The notes: generated from the sequence alone by a model not told the origin. A stretch of 64,000 bases of DNA from Clostridiaceae bacterium (GCA_030530095.1 JAUMVO010000009.1:1-64000), one strand, 5' to 3'; shown: positions 1-8,052, counted from the first letter of the stretch. Made by a program: numbers and translations.

Positions 1-86
1 CTCGCCAGCGTTCGCTGGCCCTCTCCCCTTTAACAAGGGGCGCTGAATGCTCGCCACCAATCACATAGACAAACTCAAATTTGTCA
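1..86. repeat. Intergenic palindromic repeat remnant
   Basis: Three short hairpins lie in a row here. GCCAGC/GCTGGC closes on GTTC at about 4-19, CCCCTT/AAGGGG closes on TAAC at about 26-41, and GACAAA/TTTGTC lies at 68-85. No gene is visible. The ACAAACTC motif recurs (directly or as its complement) near the repeats at 25437-25460 and 25580. This looks like a dispersed non-coding palindromic element cut by the window edge. The family is not identified. Confidence 0.5.
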
Positions 87-118
87 AACCGACTGCGGAA
101 AAATTCATTCGAAATATA

Positions 119-147
119 TTGAAAATTATAAGTAGTTGTAATATAAT
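119..147 (+). promoter_or_regulatory. Sigma-A type promoter for ychF
   Basis: A TTGAAA -35 box (119-124) and a perfect TATAAT -10 box (142-147) are separated by 17 bases, 34 bases upstream of the ychF start codon. Confidence 0.75.
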
Positions 148-180
148 ATTTATTTAGAATAAAATGAAGGACTGAACGAA

Positions 181-1275
181 ATGAAATTAGGCATAGTAGG
201 ATTACCCAACGTAGGCAAAAGCACACTTTTTAACGCAATTACCAATGCGGGCGCACAGTCCGCTAACTATGCCTTTTGCACTATAGAGCCGAACGTCGGC
301 GTTGTTGATGTTCCCGATTACAGACTTGACAAGCTTGCCGAGATGTACAATCCTGACAAGGTTACTCCCGCGTCTATTGAATTTGTCGATATAGCGGGCC
401 TTGTTAAGGGCGCGTCCAAGGGCGAGGGACTGGGCAACAAGTTTCTGTCCCATATCCGTCAGGTTGACGCGATTATTCACGTCGTACGCTGTTTCGATAA
501 CGACGACATAATTCACGTCGAGGGCTCGGTTGACCCCGTAAGGGATATCGAAACCATCAACCTTGAACTTCTGCTTTCCGACGCCGAAATACTTGACAGA
601 CGAATCGACAAAACACAGAAGGCGCTCAAGGGCGACAAATCCCTGCAGAAGGAGCTTGATTTTCTGCTTCGCGTCAAGGCGGCGTTTGAGGACGGCATAA
701 ACGCCCGCGCCGTTGAGTGCGACGAGGAAGAGAAGGAGATACTCGACACTGTTGAGCTTCTGTCGGCAAAGCCCGTCATATACGCCTGCAATATGTGCGA
801 GGACGACTTTAAGAACAATATCGAAACCAATGCGCGCTATAACGCCGTAAAGGCGCTTGCCGCCACAGAGGGTGCGCAGGTGCTGCCCATCTGTGCCGAG
901 CTTGAGGCTGAGATTTCTTCACTCGATAAGGAAGAGAAGGAAATGTTCCTTGCCGACCTTGGCGTTGAAAAGGGCGGACTTGACCTGCTTATTCAGCGTT
1001 CGTACGATTTGCTCGGTCTTATGTCCTTCCTGACCGCGGGCAAACCCGAGGTAAGAGCGTGGACAATCAAAAAGGGCACCAAAGCTCCCAAGGCGGCGGG
1101 TAAGATTCATTCCGATATTGAGCGCGGTTTCATCAGAGCCGAGGTCGTTTCGTTTGACGAGCTTATGCGGCTGGGCTCAATGCAGGCCGCTAAGGAGGCG
1201 GGCAAGGTCCGCTCCGAGGGTAAGGACTACGTTATGCAGGACGGAGATATCGTCCTGTTCAGATTCAACGTTTAA
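181..1275 (+). CDS. ychF: Redox-regulated ATPase YchF (Obg-like)
   Basis: This is a cytosolic P-loop NTPase of the Obg/YchF family, which associates with ribosomes and prefers ATP over GTP. Residues 7-14 form the G1 loop (GLPNVGKS). The G3 region with D70-I-A-G is followed by the YchF signature GASKGEGLGN. The G4 position reads NMCE (204-207) instead of NKxD, which is the family basis for ATP preference. The last 85 residues or so form the TGS domain ending in DGDIVLFRFNV. The length of 364 residues is normal. A 17-spaced promoter lies just upstream and GAAGGA precedes the ATG. The tRNA-Arg gene follows after 11 bases. Confidence 0.97.
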   Translation: MKLGIVGLPNVGKSTLFNAITNAGAQSANYAFCTIEPNVGVVDVPDYRLDKLAEMYNPDKVTPASIEFVDIAGLVKGASKGEGLGNKFLSHIRQVDAIIHVVRCFDNDDIIHVEGSVDPVRDIETINLELLLSDAEILDRRIDKTQKALKGDKSLQKELDFLLRVKAAFEDGINARAVECDEEEKEILDTVELLSAKPVIYACNMCEDDFKNNIETNARYNAVKALAATEGAQVLPICAELEAEISSLDKEEKEMFLADLGVEKGGLDLLIQRSYDLLGLMSFLTAGKPEVRAWTIKKGTKAPKAAGKIHSDIERGFIRAEVVSFDELMRLGSMQAAKEAGKVRSEGKDYVMQDGDIVLFRFNV

Positions 1276-1286
1276 TTTTGTAATCA

Positions 1287-1363
1287 GCGCTTGTAGCTCA
1301 GCTGGATAGAGCGTCAGACTCCGACTCTGAAGGCCGCAAGTTCGAATCTTGTCAGGCGCGCCA
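1287..1363 (+). tRNA. tRNA-Arg(CCG)
   Basis: A full cloverleaf can be drawn. The acceptor arm GCGCTTG pairs with CAGGCGC and is followed by G and an encoded CCA. The anticodon stem TCAGA/TCTGA encloses loop CTCCGAC, giving anticodon CCG (arginine). The T-arm contains GTTCGAATC. It lies directly between ychF and the nfeD-like gene, and a longer reading of the latter that starts inside the tRNA is rejected. Confidence 0.96.
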
Positions 1364-1411
1364 TATTTTGAATTAGTTTTTTGTTTGCATATACAGAAAG
1401 GAGTGTTATAT

Positions 1412-1861
1412 ATGCTTGAACTGTTAGGGCAACATGCAATAGCCGTCTGGCTGGTGCTGCTGGTCGTGTTCGTCGTATTTGAGGCGGCGACCGTTCAGCT
1501 CGTATCGGTCTGGTTTGCGCTCGGTGCGCTGGCGGCGCTTATTGCCGCTATCTGTCACGCTCCGGCATGGCTGCAGATCGTTTTGTTTATCCTGATTTCC
1601 GCAGTCAGCTTTGCAGTGACGCGGCCGCTTGTAAAGAAATTTTCGACCTCGAAAATTCAGAAAACCAATGCCGACCGATGTATCGGCGACACTGCCATTG
1701 TTACCGAGGAAATAAATAACCTCGAAGCTAAAGGACAGGTAAAGGTTGACGGTAATATCTGGACCGCCAGAAGCGAGAATAACGACATTATTCCCGCGGG
1801 CGAAAAGGTTACCGTTATGAAAATAGAAGGCGTAAAGCTTATAGTTAAGAAGGAGGATTAA
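1412..1861 (+). CDS. NfeD-like membrane protein
   Basis: A 149-residue membrane protein. Residues 10-65 contain two or three hydrophobic segments, and about 95-149 form a small beta-rich OB-fold domain (DTAIVTEEINN to KLIVKKED). This is the short NfeD architecture without the ClpP-like protease domain. The ATG at 1412 is preferred because AGAAAGGAG lies just before it; an upstream in-frame start would lie inside tRNA-Arg. The gene ends one base before the SPFH-domain gene. NfeD/stomatin pairs of this kind are a conserved operon in bacteria and are thought to act together in membrane microdomains. The pairing supports the call more strongly than the sequence alone. Confidence 0.88.
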   Translation: MLELLGQHAIAVWLVLLVVFVVFEAATVQLVSVWFALGALAALIAAICHAPAWLQIVLFILISAVSFAVTRPLVKKFSTSKIQKTNADRCIGDTAIVTEEINNLEAKGQVKVDGNIWTARSENNDIIPAGEKVTVMKIEGVKLIVKKED

Positions 1862-1862
1862 T

Positions 1863-2795
1863 ATGCCTTATATTATCGGAGGAATTATACTTTTCATACT
1901 TGTCGTTGTTGCGGCAAACATCAAAATCGTACCGCAGTCAAAAGCATTCGTTATTGAGAGACTCGGTGCGTATATGGACACCTGGCAGACGGGCTTCCAT
2001 ATCAAGGTTCCGTTCTTTGAGAGAGTTGCAAAAATCGTTTCCTTAAAGGAGCAGGTTGTCGACTTCCCGCCGCAGCCCGTTATCACCAAGGATAACGTTA
2101 CCATGCAGATTGATACGGTCGTTTTCTTCCAGATTACCGACCCCAAGCTTTACACCTACGGCGTTGAGAGCCCGATTTCCGCTATCGAAAATCTTACGGC
2201 TACCACGCTGCGTAATATCATCGGTGAGCTCGAGCTTGACGCTACGCTTACCTCGCGTGATACAATCAACGCGAAAATCCGCGTAATCCTTGACGAAGCA
2301 ACAGACCCGTGGGGCATCAAGGTTAACCGTGTTGAGCTTAAGAACATCATTCCGCCGCGTGAAATTCAGGACGCGATGGAGAAGCAGATGAAGGCTGAGC
2401 GTCAGCGCCGTGAATCAATCCTTACCGCAGAAGGTGAGAAGGCGAGTAAGATTCTCGTTGCCGAAGGACATAAGGAATCCCAGATTCTTAACGCCGAGGC
2501 TGAGAAGCAGGCGGCAATCCTTCGCGCAGAGGCTGTCAAGGAAGCCAAAATCCGCGAGGCAGAGGGTGAAGCCGAGGCTATCAAGGTTGTTCAGCAGGCA
2601 AACGCAGACGCTATCAAGCTTATCAACGAAGCAAAGCCCAGCGACGCCGTAATCGCCATCAAGAGCCTTGAAGCGTTTGCAAAGGCTGCCGACGGTCAGT
2701 CAACCAAGATTATCATTCCGTCGGAAATTCAGTCCATCGCAGGTCTTGCAACGGGCATCAAGGAAGTCCTTGCAGACAACGGTAAAAAGGAATAA
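1863..2795 (+). CDS. SPFH/band 7 stomatin-like protein
   Basis: A 310-residue membrane-anchored scaffold of the stomatin/prohibitin/flotillin superfamily, QmcA-like. Residues 3-22 form the N-terminal membrane segment. The band 7 domain follows (KIVPQSKAFVIERLGAY, then KEQVVDFPPQPVITKDNVTM). From about 175 to 245 there is an Ala/Glu/Lys-rich coiled coil with repeated AEGEKA/AEAEKQ units, typical of oligomerising SPFH proteins. It is co-transcribed with the upstream NfeD-like gene with a one-base gap and an AAGGAGG site inside the nfeD end. The role in organising membrane microdomains is known for the family and inferred here. Confidence 0.93.
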   Translation: MPYIIGGIILFILVVVAANIKIVPQSKAFVIERLGAYMDTWQTGFHIKVPFFERVAKIVSLKEQVVDFPPQPVITKDNVTMQIDTVVFFQITDPKLYTYGVESPISAIENLTATTLRNIIGELELDATLTSRDTINAKIRVILDEATDPWGIKVNRVELKNIIPPREIQDAMEKQMKAERQRRESILTAEGEKASKILVAEGHKESQILNAEAEKQAAILRAEAVKEAKIREAEGEAEAIKVVQQANADAIKLINEAKPSDAVIAIKSLEAFAKAADGQSTKIIIPSEIQSIAGLATGIKEVLADNGKKE

Positions 2796-2833
2796 AAGGT
2801 TAAAAAACACTTTTCTTAAAAGGGGTAAGGAAA

Positions 2834-4000
2834 ATGTCAACATCAATAGATTTTATCAAACAGTACGGCGAAAAGACCTTTGACGAGCTGCCTTTCTGCG
2901 ATGTGGATAATCTCGCTTTGTGTGAGGTTTTCTATATGCCTTTCGAAAAGGTTATCTACGACCGCTATGACAGAGAGCCGATTTCCTTCAAGGAAGCCTG
3001 CGACAAGATGTTTGCGTATAACGGCTTCAAGCACGTCGGTCCCGGTCTCGTTCTGCCCAAGTCCATAAGCGTTAAGATGATGGCTATGGCTGACTCAAAG
3101 CGCTATGCAGATATCAAGATGGTAGCCTGTCAGTCGGTATTCAACTTCAATCCCGCAATTCAGTTTGCGGCGGTTACGTTCATACTTCCCGACGGCACTC
3201 TCGTAATTGTTTACAGAGGCACCGACGACACGCTTGTCGGCTGGAAGGAGGACTTCGATATCTATACCAGAATCGTTGTTCCCTCGCACAAGCTCGGCGT
3301 TCAGTATCTTGAAAAGATTGCAAAGACGTATAAGGGCGACATAATTATCTGCGGCCATTCAAAGGGAGGCAATGTCGGCCTTTACAGCGCAATCAACTGC
3401 AACAAGACCACGCGCAAGAGAATTGCCCGTCTTTACAACAACGACGGACCGGGCTTCCACGATTACAGATATCTCAACACGCCCGCCTACAAGGAATTGC
3501 TGCCGAGATACCGCCATTTCGTACCCTCGAACTCAATGATAGGTATGCTCATGGCGCACGACGACGATTATCAGATAGTCAAGAGCACACACTTCCTCGG
3601 TATGATTCAGCACGCGCCGTTTACATGGAAGACCAACGGCACGAGTTTTGCCACGAAGGAAGATTTGTTCTTAATGGCAAAGATTACCGACATAGGACTT
3701 CGCAGTATGATTTTCGGCCTTAACGATAAACAGAGCGAGGTTCTCGATCAGGTGCTTGAAACGATAGTCGAGGGCGTAGGTCAGATTAATCTTACCAACT
3801 TCTCGCGCAATATCGCTTCGTCAGTAAAGGGCGTTGTCAAGGCGTTCAGGGGACTTGACGAGGACACCAGAAAGGTCTGGAAGTCCAATTTTGAGGGCGC
3901 GGGCAAGAAGTTTGCCGACGCCGTAACCTCGCTTCGTGAGAAGGATACTGCGAACCGCGATTCCGCCGAGAGAGCGGCAGCCGCTGCAGCCGAGGCATAA
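2834..4000 (+). CDS. Mbeg1-like (DUF2974) lipase-like alpha/beta hydrolase
   Basis: A 388-residue protein with an alpha/beta hydrolase core. The nucleophile elbow GHSKGG (174-179, S176) is preceded by the lipase-3-type strand VIVYRGTDD (about 125-132). This arrangement is typical of the DUF2974/Mbeg1-like family found in many Clostridia. There is no signal peptide, so a cytosolic location is likely. The last 25 residues are Ala/Glu/Arg-rich and low complexity. It lies 38 bases after the SPFH gene with an AAGGGGTAAGG site upstream and may be the last gene of that operon. The substrate is unknown; hydrolase activity is inferred from the motif only. Confidence 0.75.
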   Translation: MSTSIDFIKQYGEKTFDELPFCDVDNLALCEVFYMPFEKVIYDRYDREPISFKEACDKMFAYNGFKHVGPGLVLPKSISVKMMAMADSKRYADIKMVACQSVFNFNPAIQFAAVTFILPDGTLVIVYRGTDDTLVGWKEDFDIYTRIVVPSHKLGVQYLEKIAKTYKGDIIICGHSKGGNVGLYSAINCNKTTRKRIARLYNNDGPGFHDYRYLNTPAYKELLPRYRHFVPSNSMIGMLMAHDDDYQIVKSTHFLGMIQHAPFTWKTNGTSFATKEDLFLMAKITDIGLRSMIFGLNDKQSEVLDQVLETIVEGVGQINLTNFSRNIASSVKGVVKAFRGLDEDTRKVWKSNFEGAGKKFADAVTSLREKDTANRDSAERAAAAAAEA

Positions 4001-4014
4001 TTTCAAAAAAACTA

Positions 4015-4043
4015 TTGACAAATCGCAAATAAGAATTCATAAT
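4015..4043 (+). promoter_or_regulatory. Promoter for M-box/mgtE unit
   Basis: TTGACA (4015-4020) and CATAAT (4038-4043) are spaced by 17 bases. The start of transcription would fall about 10-20 bases before the M-box aptamer. Confidence 0.7.
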
Positions 4044-4061
4044 ATGTTAGCAAATTGAAAA

Positions 4062-4218
4062 GTTTGCAAAAACATTATCGGTAGGTAAGGCTCCCACAGG
4101 GATACGGGCTGCTGCCGCGAAAGGTGGAGACACCGTAAGCAGGTCAGCAGTTTGCATCGACAACAAGGTGTAAACTAACGCAGTTTCATTGCCCTCTGAA
4201 GCTAAAGCTTGAACGAAA
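4062..4218 (+). promoter_or_regulatory. M-box (ykoK) magnesium riboswitch
   Basis: The conserved M-box core is readable: GTAGGTAAGGCTCCC, then GGGATACGGGCTGCTGCCG and ATCGACAACAAGGTG, and near the 3' end GAAGCTAAAGCTTGAAC. This aptamer class binds Mg2+ and turns off Mg transport genes. It is followed by a strong intrinsic terminator (4231-4266) and then, 166 bases later, by mgtE. That is the expected genetic context for Mg2+-induced termination. Confidence 0.9.
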
Positions 4219-4230
4219 TGACAGTAATTG

Positions 4231-4266
4231 ACTCATACCGTCGTTTCGCGCCGGTATGAGTTTTTT
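4231..4266 (+). terminator. Riboswitch expression-platform terminator
   Basis: A 10-bp stem ACTCATACCG/CGGTATGAGT with an 11-base loop is followed by six T. It sits just after the M-box aptamer and upstream of mgtE, so it is the likely Mg2+-controlled terminator. Confidence 0.85.
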
Positions 4267-4294
4267 GATTATTATTTCAAGTGAGGTGAAAACA

Positions 4295-4381
4295 ATGGAC
4301 GCATCAGGCGTGACGGGCAAAGACGCAGTACCGCGAAGTAGCAATTATACCGACGCTTCGTGCGCCGTTGCTTTCGCATAA
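4295..4381 (+). CDS. Putative 28-residue leader peptide or structured leader of mgtE
   Basis: A short ORF begins ATGGACGCATCAGGC and ends in TAA, with a good ribosome binding site (AAGTGAGGTGA) 5-8 bases before the ATG. The predicted peptide starts MDASGVTGKDAV and is not like any protein I recognise. The same bases can fold: ACGC/GCGT (4299-4311) and a 7-bp hairpin CGCGAAG/CTTCGTG (4332-4362). It lies between the riboswitch terminator and mgtE. It may be a translated leader peptide giving a second layer of mgtE control, or a non-coding structured element whose ATG is incidental. The sequence does not decide between them. Confidence 0.4.
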   Translation: MDASGVTGKDAVPRSSNYTDASCAVAFA

Positions 4382-4432
4382 GTCCTTGTCCGGTTTCCTG
4401 ATATTATTACTATTGCAAGGAGGGAAACTGAG

Positions 4433-5788
4433 ATGGAAGAAGAAATCATGCTCGAGGAAGAGCAGATAACCGAATTACTTGATTCTAAACAGTATCATAA
4501 ACTGAAAGAGATACTTTCCGAGATGAACGAAGCGGATATCGCGGCAATACTCGCCGAGATACCCGAGGATAAGCTTCCGCTTGTGTACCGCATACTGCCC
4601 AAGGAGCTTGCCGCCGAGGTTTTCGTCAATATGGACTCCGACGCGCAGGAAATTCTTATCAGAGCCTTCAGCGATACCGAGCTGCGTGAAGTTCTTGACG
4701 AGCTTTACGTCGACGACGCGGTTGACATCATTGAGGAAATGCCCGCAACGGTCGTCAAGCGTATTCTTATGCACACCGACCCCGAGGTAAGAAAGAGCAT
4801 AAACGAAATACTCAAGTATCCCGAGGACTCCGCGGGAAGCCTTATGACAATCGAATACGTTGACCTTAAAAAGTATATGACGGTTGAGGACGCTTTTACG
4901 AGAATAAGGCGTACGGGCGTCGACAAGGAGACGATTTACGTCTGCTACGTTACCGACGAAAACCGAAAGCTTTTAGGTCTTGTAACCGTAAAGGACCTGC
5001 TTCTCAGCGACTACTCGAAAAAGATGTTTGAGATAATGGAAACGAACGTCATCTGCGTCAACACCCTTGACGATAAAGAGGACGTTGCCGATAAGTTCCA
5101 GAAATACGATATGATGGCGGTTCCCGTAGTCGATCAGGAGCACAGACTCGTCGGAATTATCACGTTCGACGACGCTATGGACGTCTTGCAGGACGAGAAC
5201 ACCGAGGATATCGAAAAGATGGCGGCTATCACGCCCACCGATAAGCCTTATCTTAAAATGAGCGTTATCGACACGTGGAAAACGCGTTTTCCGTGGCTGC
5301 TTCTGCTTATGGTTTCCGCGGCCTTCACGGGCAAGATAATCCAGAGCTTTGAGAGCGCTCTGCAGGCGCAGATAGTACTGACCTCGTTTATTCCTATGTT
5401 AATGGATACGGGCGGTAACTGCGGCGGTCAGGCGTCCGTCACGATTATCCGCAGCCTGTCGCTGGGCGATATCGAGTACAGCGACGTGTTCAAGGTTATA
5501 TGGAAGGAATTCCGCGTAGCGTTCCTTTGCGGCATAACTCTTGCGGTTGTAAACTTCGCTAAGCTTATGCTTTTTGACAAGGTAGGCGTTATGGTTTCGC
5601 TTACGGTCTGCCTGACTATGATTATGACAATCATCTTTGCCAAGTTTGTCGGCTCTACCTTGCCGATACTCGCAAAACGCTTAGGCTTTGACCCTGCAGT
5701 AATGGCAAGCCCGTTCATAACGACTATAGTTGACGCGATTTCGCTTATCGTATATTTCAATATCGCAGGACTTATTCTCAAAATATGA
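4433..5788 (+). CDS. mgtE: Magnesium transporter MgtE
   Basis: A 451-residue Mg2+ channel/transporter with the standard MgtE plan. Residues 1-130 form the acidic helical N domain. Residues 131-255 are two CBS domains (SAGSLMTIEYV, then MMAVPVVDQEHRLVGIITFDDA) that sense cytosolic Mg2+. From about 280 to 451 there are five membrane helices. The pore region carries MDTGGNCGGQA, and the last helices carry MASPFITTIVDAISL, whose Asp is the conserved Mg2+ ligand. The start is supported by AAGGAGGGAAAC. Expression is placed under the upstream M-box riboswitch, so Mg2+ shortage should raise expression. A bidirectional terminator follows. Confidence 0.96.
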   Translation: MEEEIMLEEEQITELLDSKQYHKLKEILSEMNEADIAAILAEIPEDKLPLVYRILPKELAAEVFVNMDSDAQEILIRAFSDTELREVLDELYVDDAVDIIEEMPATVVKRILMHTDPEVRKSINEILKYPEDSAGSLMTIEYVDLKKYMTVEDAFTRIRRTGVDKETIYVCYVTDENRKLLGLVTVKDLLLSDYSKKMFEIMETNVICVNTLDDKEDVADKFQKYDMMAVPVVDQEHRLVGIITFDDAMDVLQDENTEDIEKMAAITPTDKPYLKMSVIDTWKTRFPWLLLLMVSAAFTGKIIQSFESALQAQIVLTSFIPMLMDTGGNCGGQASVTIIRSLSLGDIEYSDVFKVIWKEFRVAFLCGITLAVVNFAKLMLFDKVGVMVSLTVCLTMIMTIIFAKFVGSTLPILAKRLGFDPAVMASPFITTIVDAISLIVYFNIAGLILKI

Positions 5789-5793
5789 GTATA

Positions 5794-5823
5794 AAAAAAG
5801 ACTCCCTCGGGAGTCTTTTTTTT
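5794..5823. terminator. Bidirectional terminator between mgtE and the guaA operon
   Basis: GACTCC/GGAGTC closes on CTCG and is flanked by an A-run on the left and a T-run on the right. It can end transcription of mgtE (plus) and of the convergent guaA-DUF6054 unit (minus). Confidence 0.9.
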
Positions 5824-5829
5824 GCCTTT

Positions 5830-6156
5830 TTATAACAGTTCCCTCAGCTTGTCGAGGAAGGCTTCCTCGCCGAAGGTATTTATCTTGAAGAACATCGCCT
5901 GACTTCCGCCCGACGCGATAGCCGAGAGAGCAACGGGGCCGTTACCGACCTGAAAGAGCGTAACGCTTAAACTTACACGGTTGCCGCCTATGTAGCTGTA
6001 ACGCTCGAATACACGAACGCTGCAGCGCGCTTCAGGCGTTGTGAAGTCGCTTGCGTCCTCGAGAGAAGCGGAGACACTGCCGTTCATTATGCCGTTTTCG
6101 ATTCTTGAAAGCAATGCGTCAAAATCTGAATTAATAAACTGTTCTAATTTTGCCAT
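5830..6156 (-). CDS. Small conserved hypothetical protein (DUF6054-like)
   Basis: A 108-residue soluble protein beginning MAKLEQFINSDFDALL. It shows no membrane segment, signal peptide or cofactor motif; the middle is beta-rich (SVRVFERYSYIGGNRVSLSVT). It resembles the small Clostridial DUF6054 family from memory, but this was not checked. It starts 11 bases after the guaA stop codon, and its ribosome binding site (GAGGTGA) overlaps that stop, so it is co-transcribed and probably translationally coupled to guaA. No function can be assigned. Confidence 0.65.
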   Translation of the reverse strand: MAKLEQFINSDFDALLSRIENGIMNGSVSASLEDASDFTTPEARCSVRVFERYSYIGGNRVSLSVTLFQVGNGPVALSAIASGGSQAMFFKINTFGEEAFLDKLRELL

Positions 6157-6167
6157 TCAGTTTCACC

Positions 6168-7706
6168 TCATTCATATTCAACCGTCGCCGGTGGCTTGGA
6201 AGTGATATCGTAAACAACTCTGTTGATTCCGCGCACCTCGTTCGTAATACGGCTCGAAACTCTTTCGAGGATTTCGTAGGGAATGCGCGCCCAGTCCGCC
6301 GTCATAAAGTTGTCGGTTGTAACGGCTCTCAGAATTATAATATCTTCATACGTTCTGTGGTCGCCCATAACGCCGACGCTCTTTGCGTCGGGGAGGACGG
6401 CGAAGAACTGGCTTAAGTTTTCGGCGTAGCCGCATTTGTCCATCTCGTCGCGAAGCACTGCGTCCGCGTCCTGAACGAGACGGATTTTCTCGGCGGTGAT
6501 TTCGCCTAAGATTCTTACCGACAGTCCGGGGCCGGGGAAGGGCTGACGCCACACGAGCTCTCCGGGAATTCCGAGTTTTTCACCTACGGCGCGTACCTCG
6601 TCCTTGAACAAATCCTTGAGCGGCTCAATAATGCCGTCGAATCTGACGGATTTCGGCATCTCAACCTTGTTGTGATGAGTTTTTATAACCGACTGACCCG
6701 TGCCGGCACCCTTGCCCGACTCTATGCGGTCGGGGTAAATGGTGCCCTGCGCGAAAAAGCCCGTCGCGTTTTCCTTCTTAATCTGTTCCCAGAAAACGTT
6801 GTAGAACTCCGTTCCGACTATCTTTCTCTTTTCCTCGGGGTCGGTAACACCTTTCAGCTTTTTTAAGAAATGTCCCTGACAGTTAACCCTGACAAAGTTC
6901 ATTTCAAACATACTTGTAAAGGTTTTTTCAACGAAGTCGCCCTCGTCCTTTCTCATAAGACCGTGGTCAACGAAAACGCAGGTCAGCTGATTGCCTACGG
7001 CGCGGCTGAGCAGTCCCGCCGCAACCGACGAATCCACACCGCCCGAAAGACCGAGAACAACCCTTTTGCTGCCTATCTGCTCTTTTAACTCGGCAACGGT
7101 ACGGTCGATAAACGAGTCCATCTGCCAGTCGCCCGCGCAACCGCAGATTTCATACAGGAAATTGTGAAGAAGCTCCTTACCGAACTGCGAGTGAGTTACT
7201 TCGGGATGGAACTGAACGGCATACACGCCCTTTTCGGCGTTCTCCATAGCGGCGCACGGACAGTTGTCGGTGGTCGCGGTAATCTCAAAGCCTTCGGGAG
7301 CGGCGGCTATATAATCGGTATGGCTCATCCAGACGACCGATTTTTCGGGAATGCCCCTGAAAAGCTTGCTGTCGGCTCTGACGTTGAGTTCAATCTTACC
7401 GTATTCGGAAACGGGCGCGGTCTTAACCTTGCCGCCCGTCATCCACGCGATAAGCTGACAGCCGTAGCAGATGCCGAGCACGGGAATACCGAGTTCGAGT
7501 ATGCTTCTTGAATAATGAGGGGAGGAGAGGTCAAATACGGAATTCGGCCCGCCCGTGAAAATGATACCCGAGTAGCCGTTTGCCTTAATCTCGTCGATAG
7601 GCGCGGTGTATGGCAGAATTTCAGCGTAAACTCCGTTGTCGCGCACCCTGCGCGCGATAAGCTGGTTATACTGTCCGCCGAAGTCAAGTACAAGTATCTT
7701 TTCCAT
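6168..7706 (-). CDS. guaA: GMP synthase (glutamine-hydrolysing)
   Basis: A 512-residue cytosolic enzyme that converts XMP, ATP and glutamine to GMP, the last step of guanine nucleotide synthesis. The N-terminal class I amidotransferase has its triad at C80 (GICYGCQ), H167 and E169 (QFHPEV). The ATP pyrophosphatase domain carries the P-loop SGGVDS (221-226). The C-terminal dimerisation domain ends KPPATVEYE, which is the typical GuaA terminus. The length is full. A 17-spaced promoter (TTGCCA/TATAAT) lies 30 bases upstream. The hairpin RNA unit farther upstream ends before this promoter, so it is probably not a simple guaA attenuator. Confidence 0.97.
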   Translation of the reverse strand: MEKILVLDFGGQYNQLIARRVRDNGVYAEILPYTAPIDEIKANGYSGIIFTGGPNSVFDLSSPHYSRSILELGIPVLGICYGCQLIAWMTGGKVKTAPVSEYGKIELNVRADSKLFRGIPEKSVVWMSHTDYIAAAPEGFEITATTDNCPCAAMENAEKGVYAVQFHPEVTHSQFGKELLHNFLYEICGCAGDWQMDSFIDRTVAELKEQIGSKRVVLGLSGGVDSSVAAGLLSRAVGNQLTCVFVDHGLMRKDEGDFVEKTFTSMFEMNFVRVNCQGHFLKKLKGVTDPEEKRKIVGTEFYNVFWEQIKKENATGFFAQGTIYPDRIESGKGAGTGQSVIKTHHNKVEMPKSVRFDGIIEPLKDLFKDEVRAVGEKLGIPGELVWRQPFPGPGLSVRILGEITAEKIRLVQDADAVLRDEMDKCGYAENLSQFFAVLPDAKSVGVMGDHRTYEDIIILRAVTTDNFMTADWARIPYEILERVSSRITNEVRGINRVVYDITSKPPATVEYE

Positions 7707-7736
7707 ATTCTCACTCCCGTTGAATTATTAAGGAAT

Positions 7737-7765
7737 ATTATAATAGGTTTGCGTTTTCTTGGCAA
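7737..7765 (-). promoter_or_regulatory. guaA promoter
   Basis: Read on the minus strand: TTGCCA (7765-7760), 17 bases, TATAAT (7742-7737). It lies 30 bases before the guaA ATG. Confidence 0.7.
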
Positions 7766-7821
7766 TAGGAATTTTTAATAAAAGGGAGATTTAAGCAATA
7801 AAAGTATAATCCTGTAAGAAT

Positions 7822-7891
7822 AAAAAACAGAAGCAATCAAGTCGGTGAACTGACAGCTCTAATCGCTGACAGTTATGGCTTGAATGCCTCT
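7822..7891 (-). ncRNA. Candidate compact hairpin RNA with its own promoter and terminator
   Basis: On the minus strand, bases 7891-7829 form one long imperfect hairpin. The outer stem AGAGGCA/TGCTTCT continues through TCAAG/CTTGA, then after an internal loop AACTG.CAGC pairs with GCTG.CAGTT, with isolated T-T mismatches. Six T follow directly (7827-7822). An extended -10 (TGGTATAGT) lies six bases before the hairpin base, with TTGACT farther up at a long 19-base spacing. The predicted transcript is about 70 nt. It could be a small RNA, or only a strong terminator with a chance promoter. No known RNA family was recognised. Confidence 0.45.
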
Positions 7892-7897
7892 ACAAAC

Positions 7898-7928
7898 ACT
7901 ATACCACAGACCGATACGGAAAAGTCAA
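7898..7928 (-). promoter_or_regulatory. Extended -10 promoter for the hairpin RNA
   Basis: Minus strand: TGG-TATAGT with the -10 at 7903-7898, and TTGACT at 7928-7923. The spacing of 19 is long, but the TGn extension compensates. The predicted start coincides with the first base of the hairpin. Confidence 0.45.
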
Positions 7929-7937
7929 TAAACAGTT

Positions 7938-7962
7938 GTAGGGGCGATTCACGAATCGCCCG
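7938..7962. repeat. Dispersed palindromic repeat, copy 1
   Basis: GTAGGGGCGATTCACGAATCGCCCG in two halves: the core GGGCGATTC and GAATCGCCC are inverted around AC. An identical 25-base copy lies at 25399-25423 in another intergenic region. This indicates a dispersed REP-like element. Confidence 0.8.
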
Positions 7963-8023
7963 CAGAGGTGTGTACCAAAAGTAACGGAATTATACTGTAT
8001 AAGAATTTTTTTGTTTTTCAGTA

Positions 8024-8052
8024 TTGACAATAATTATCTTATATATTATAAT
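8024..8052 (+). promoter_or_regulatory. Consensus promoter of the tRNA operon
   Basis: A perfect TTGACA (8024-8029), 17-base spacer and perfect TATAAT (8047-8052), 31 bases upstream of tRNA-Met. This is the strongest promoter match in the window, as expected for stable RNA. Confidence 0.92.

Noticed and set aside
1349..1411. N-terminal extension of the NfeD-like gene
   Set aside because: The extension starts inside tRNA-Arg; the ATG at 1412 has a proper ribosome binding site.
7822..7891. Purine riboswitch controlling guaA
   Set aside because: No purine aptamer core can be found, and guaA has its own promoter downstream of the hairpin.
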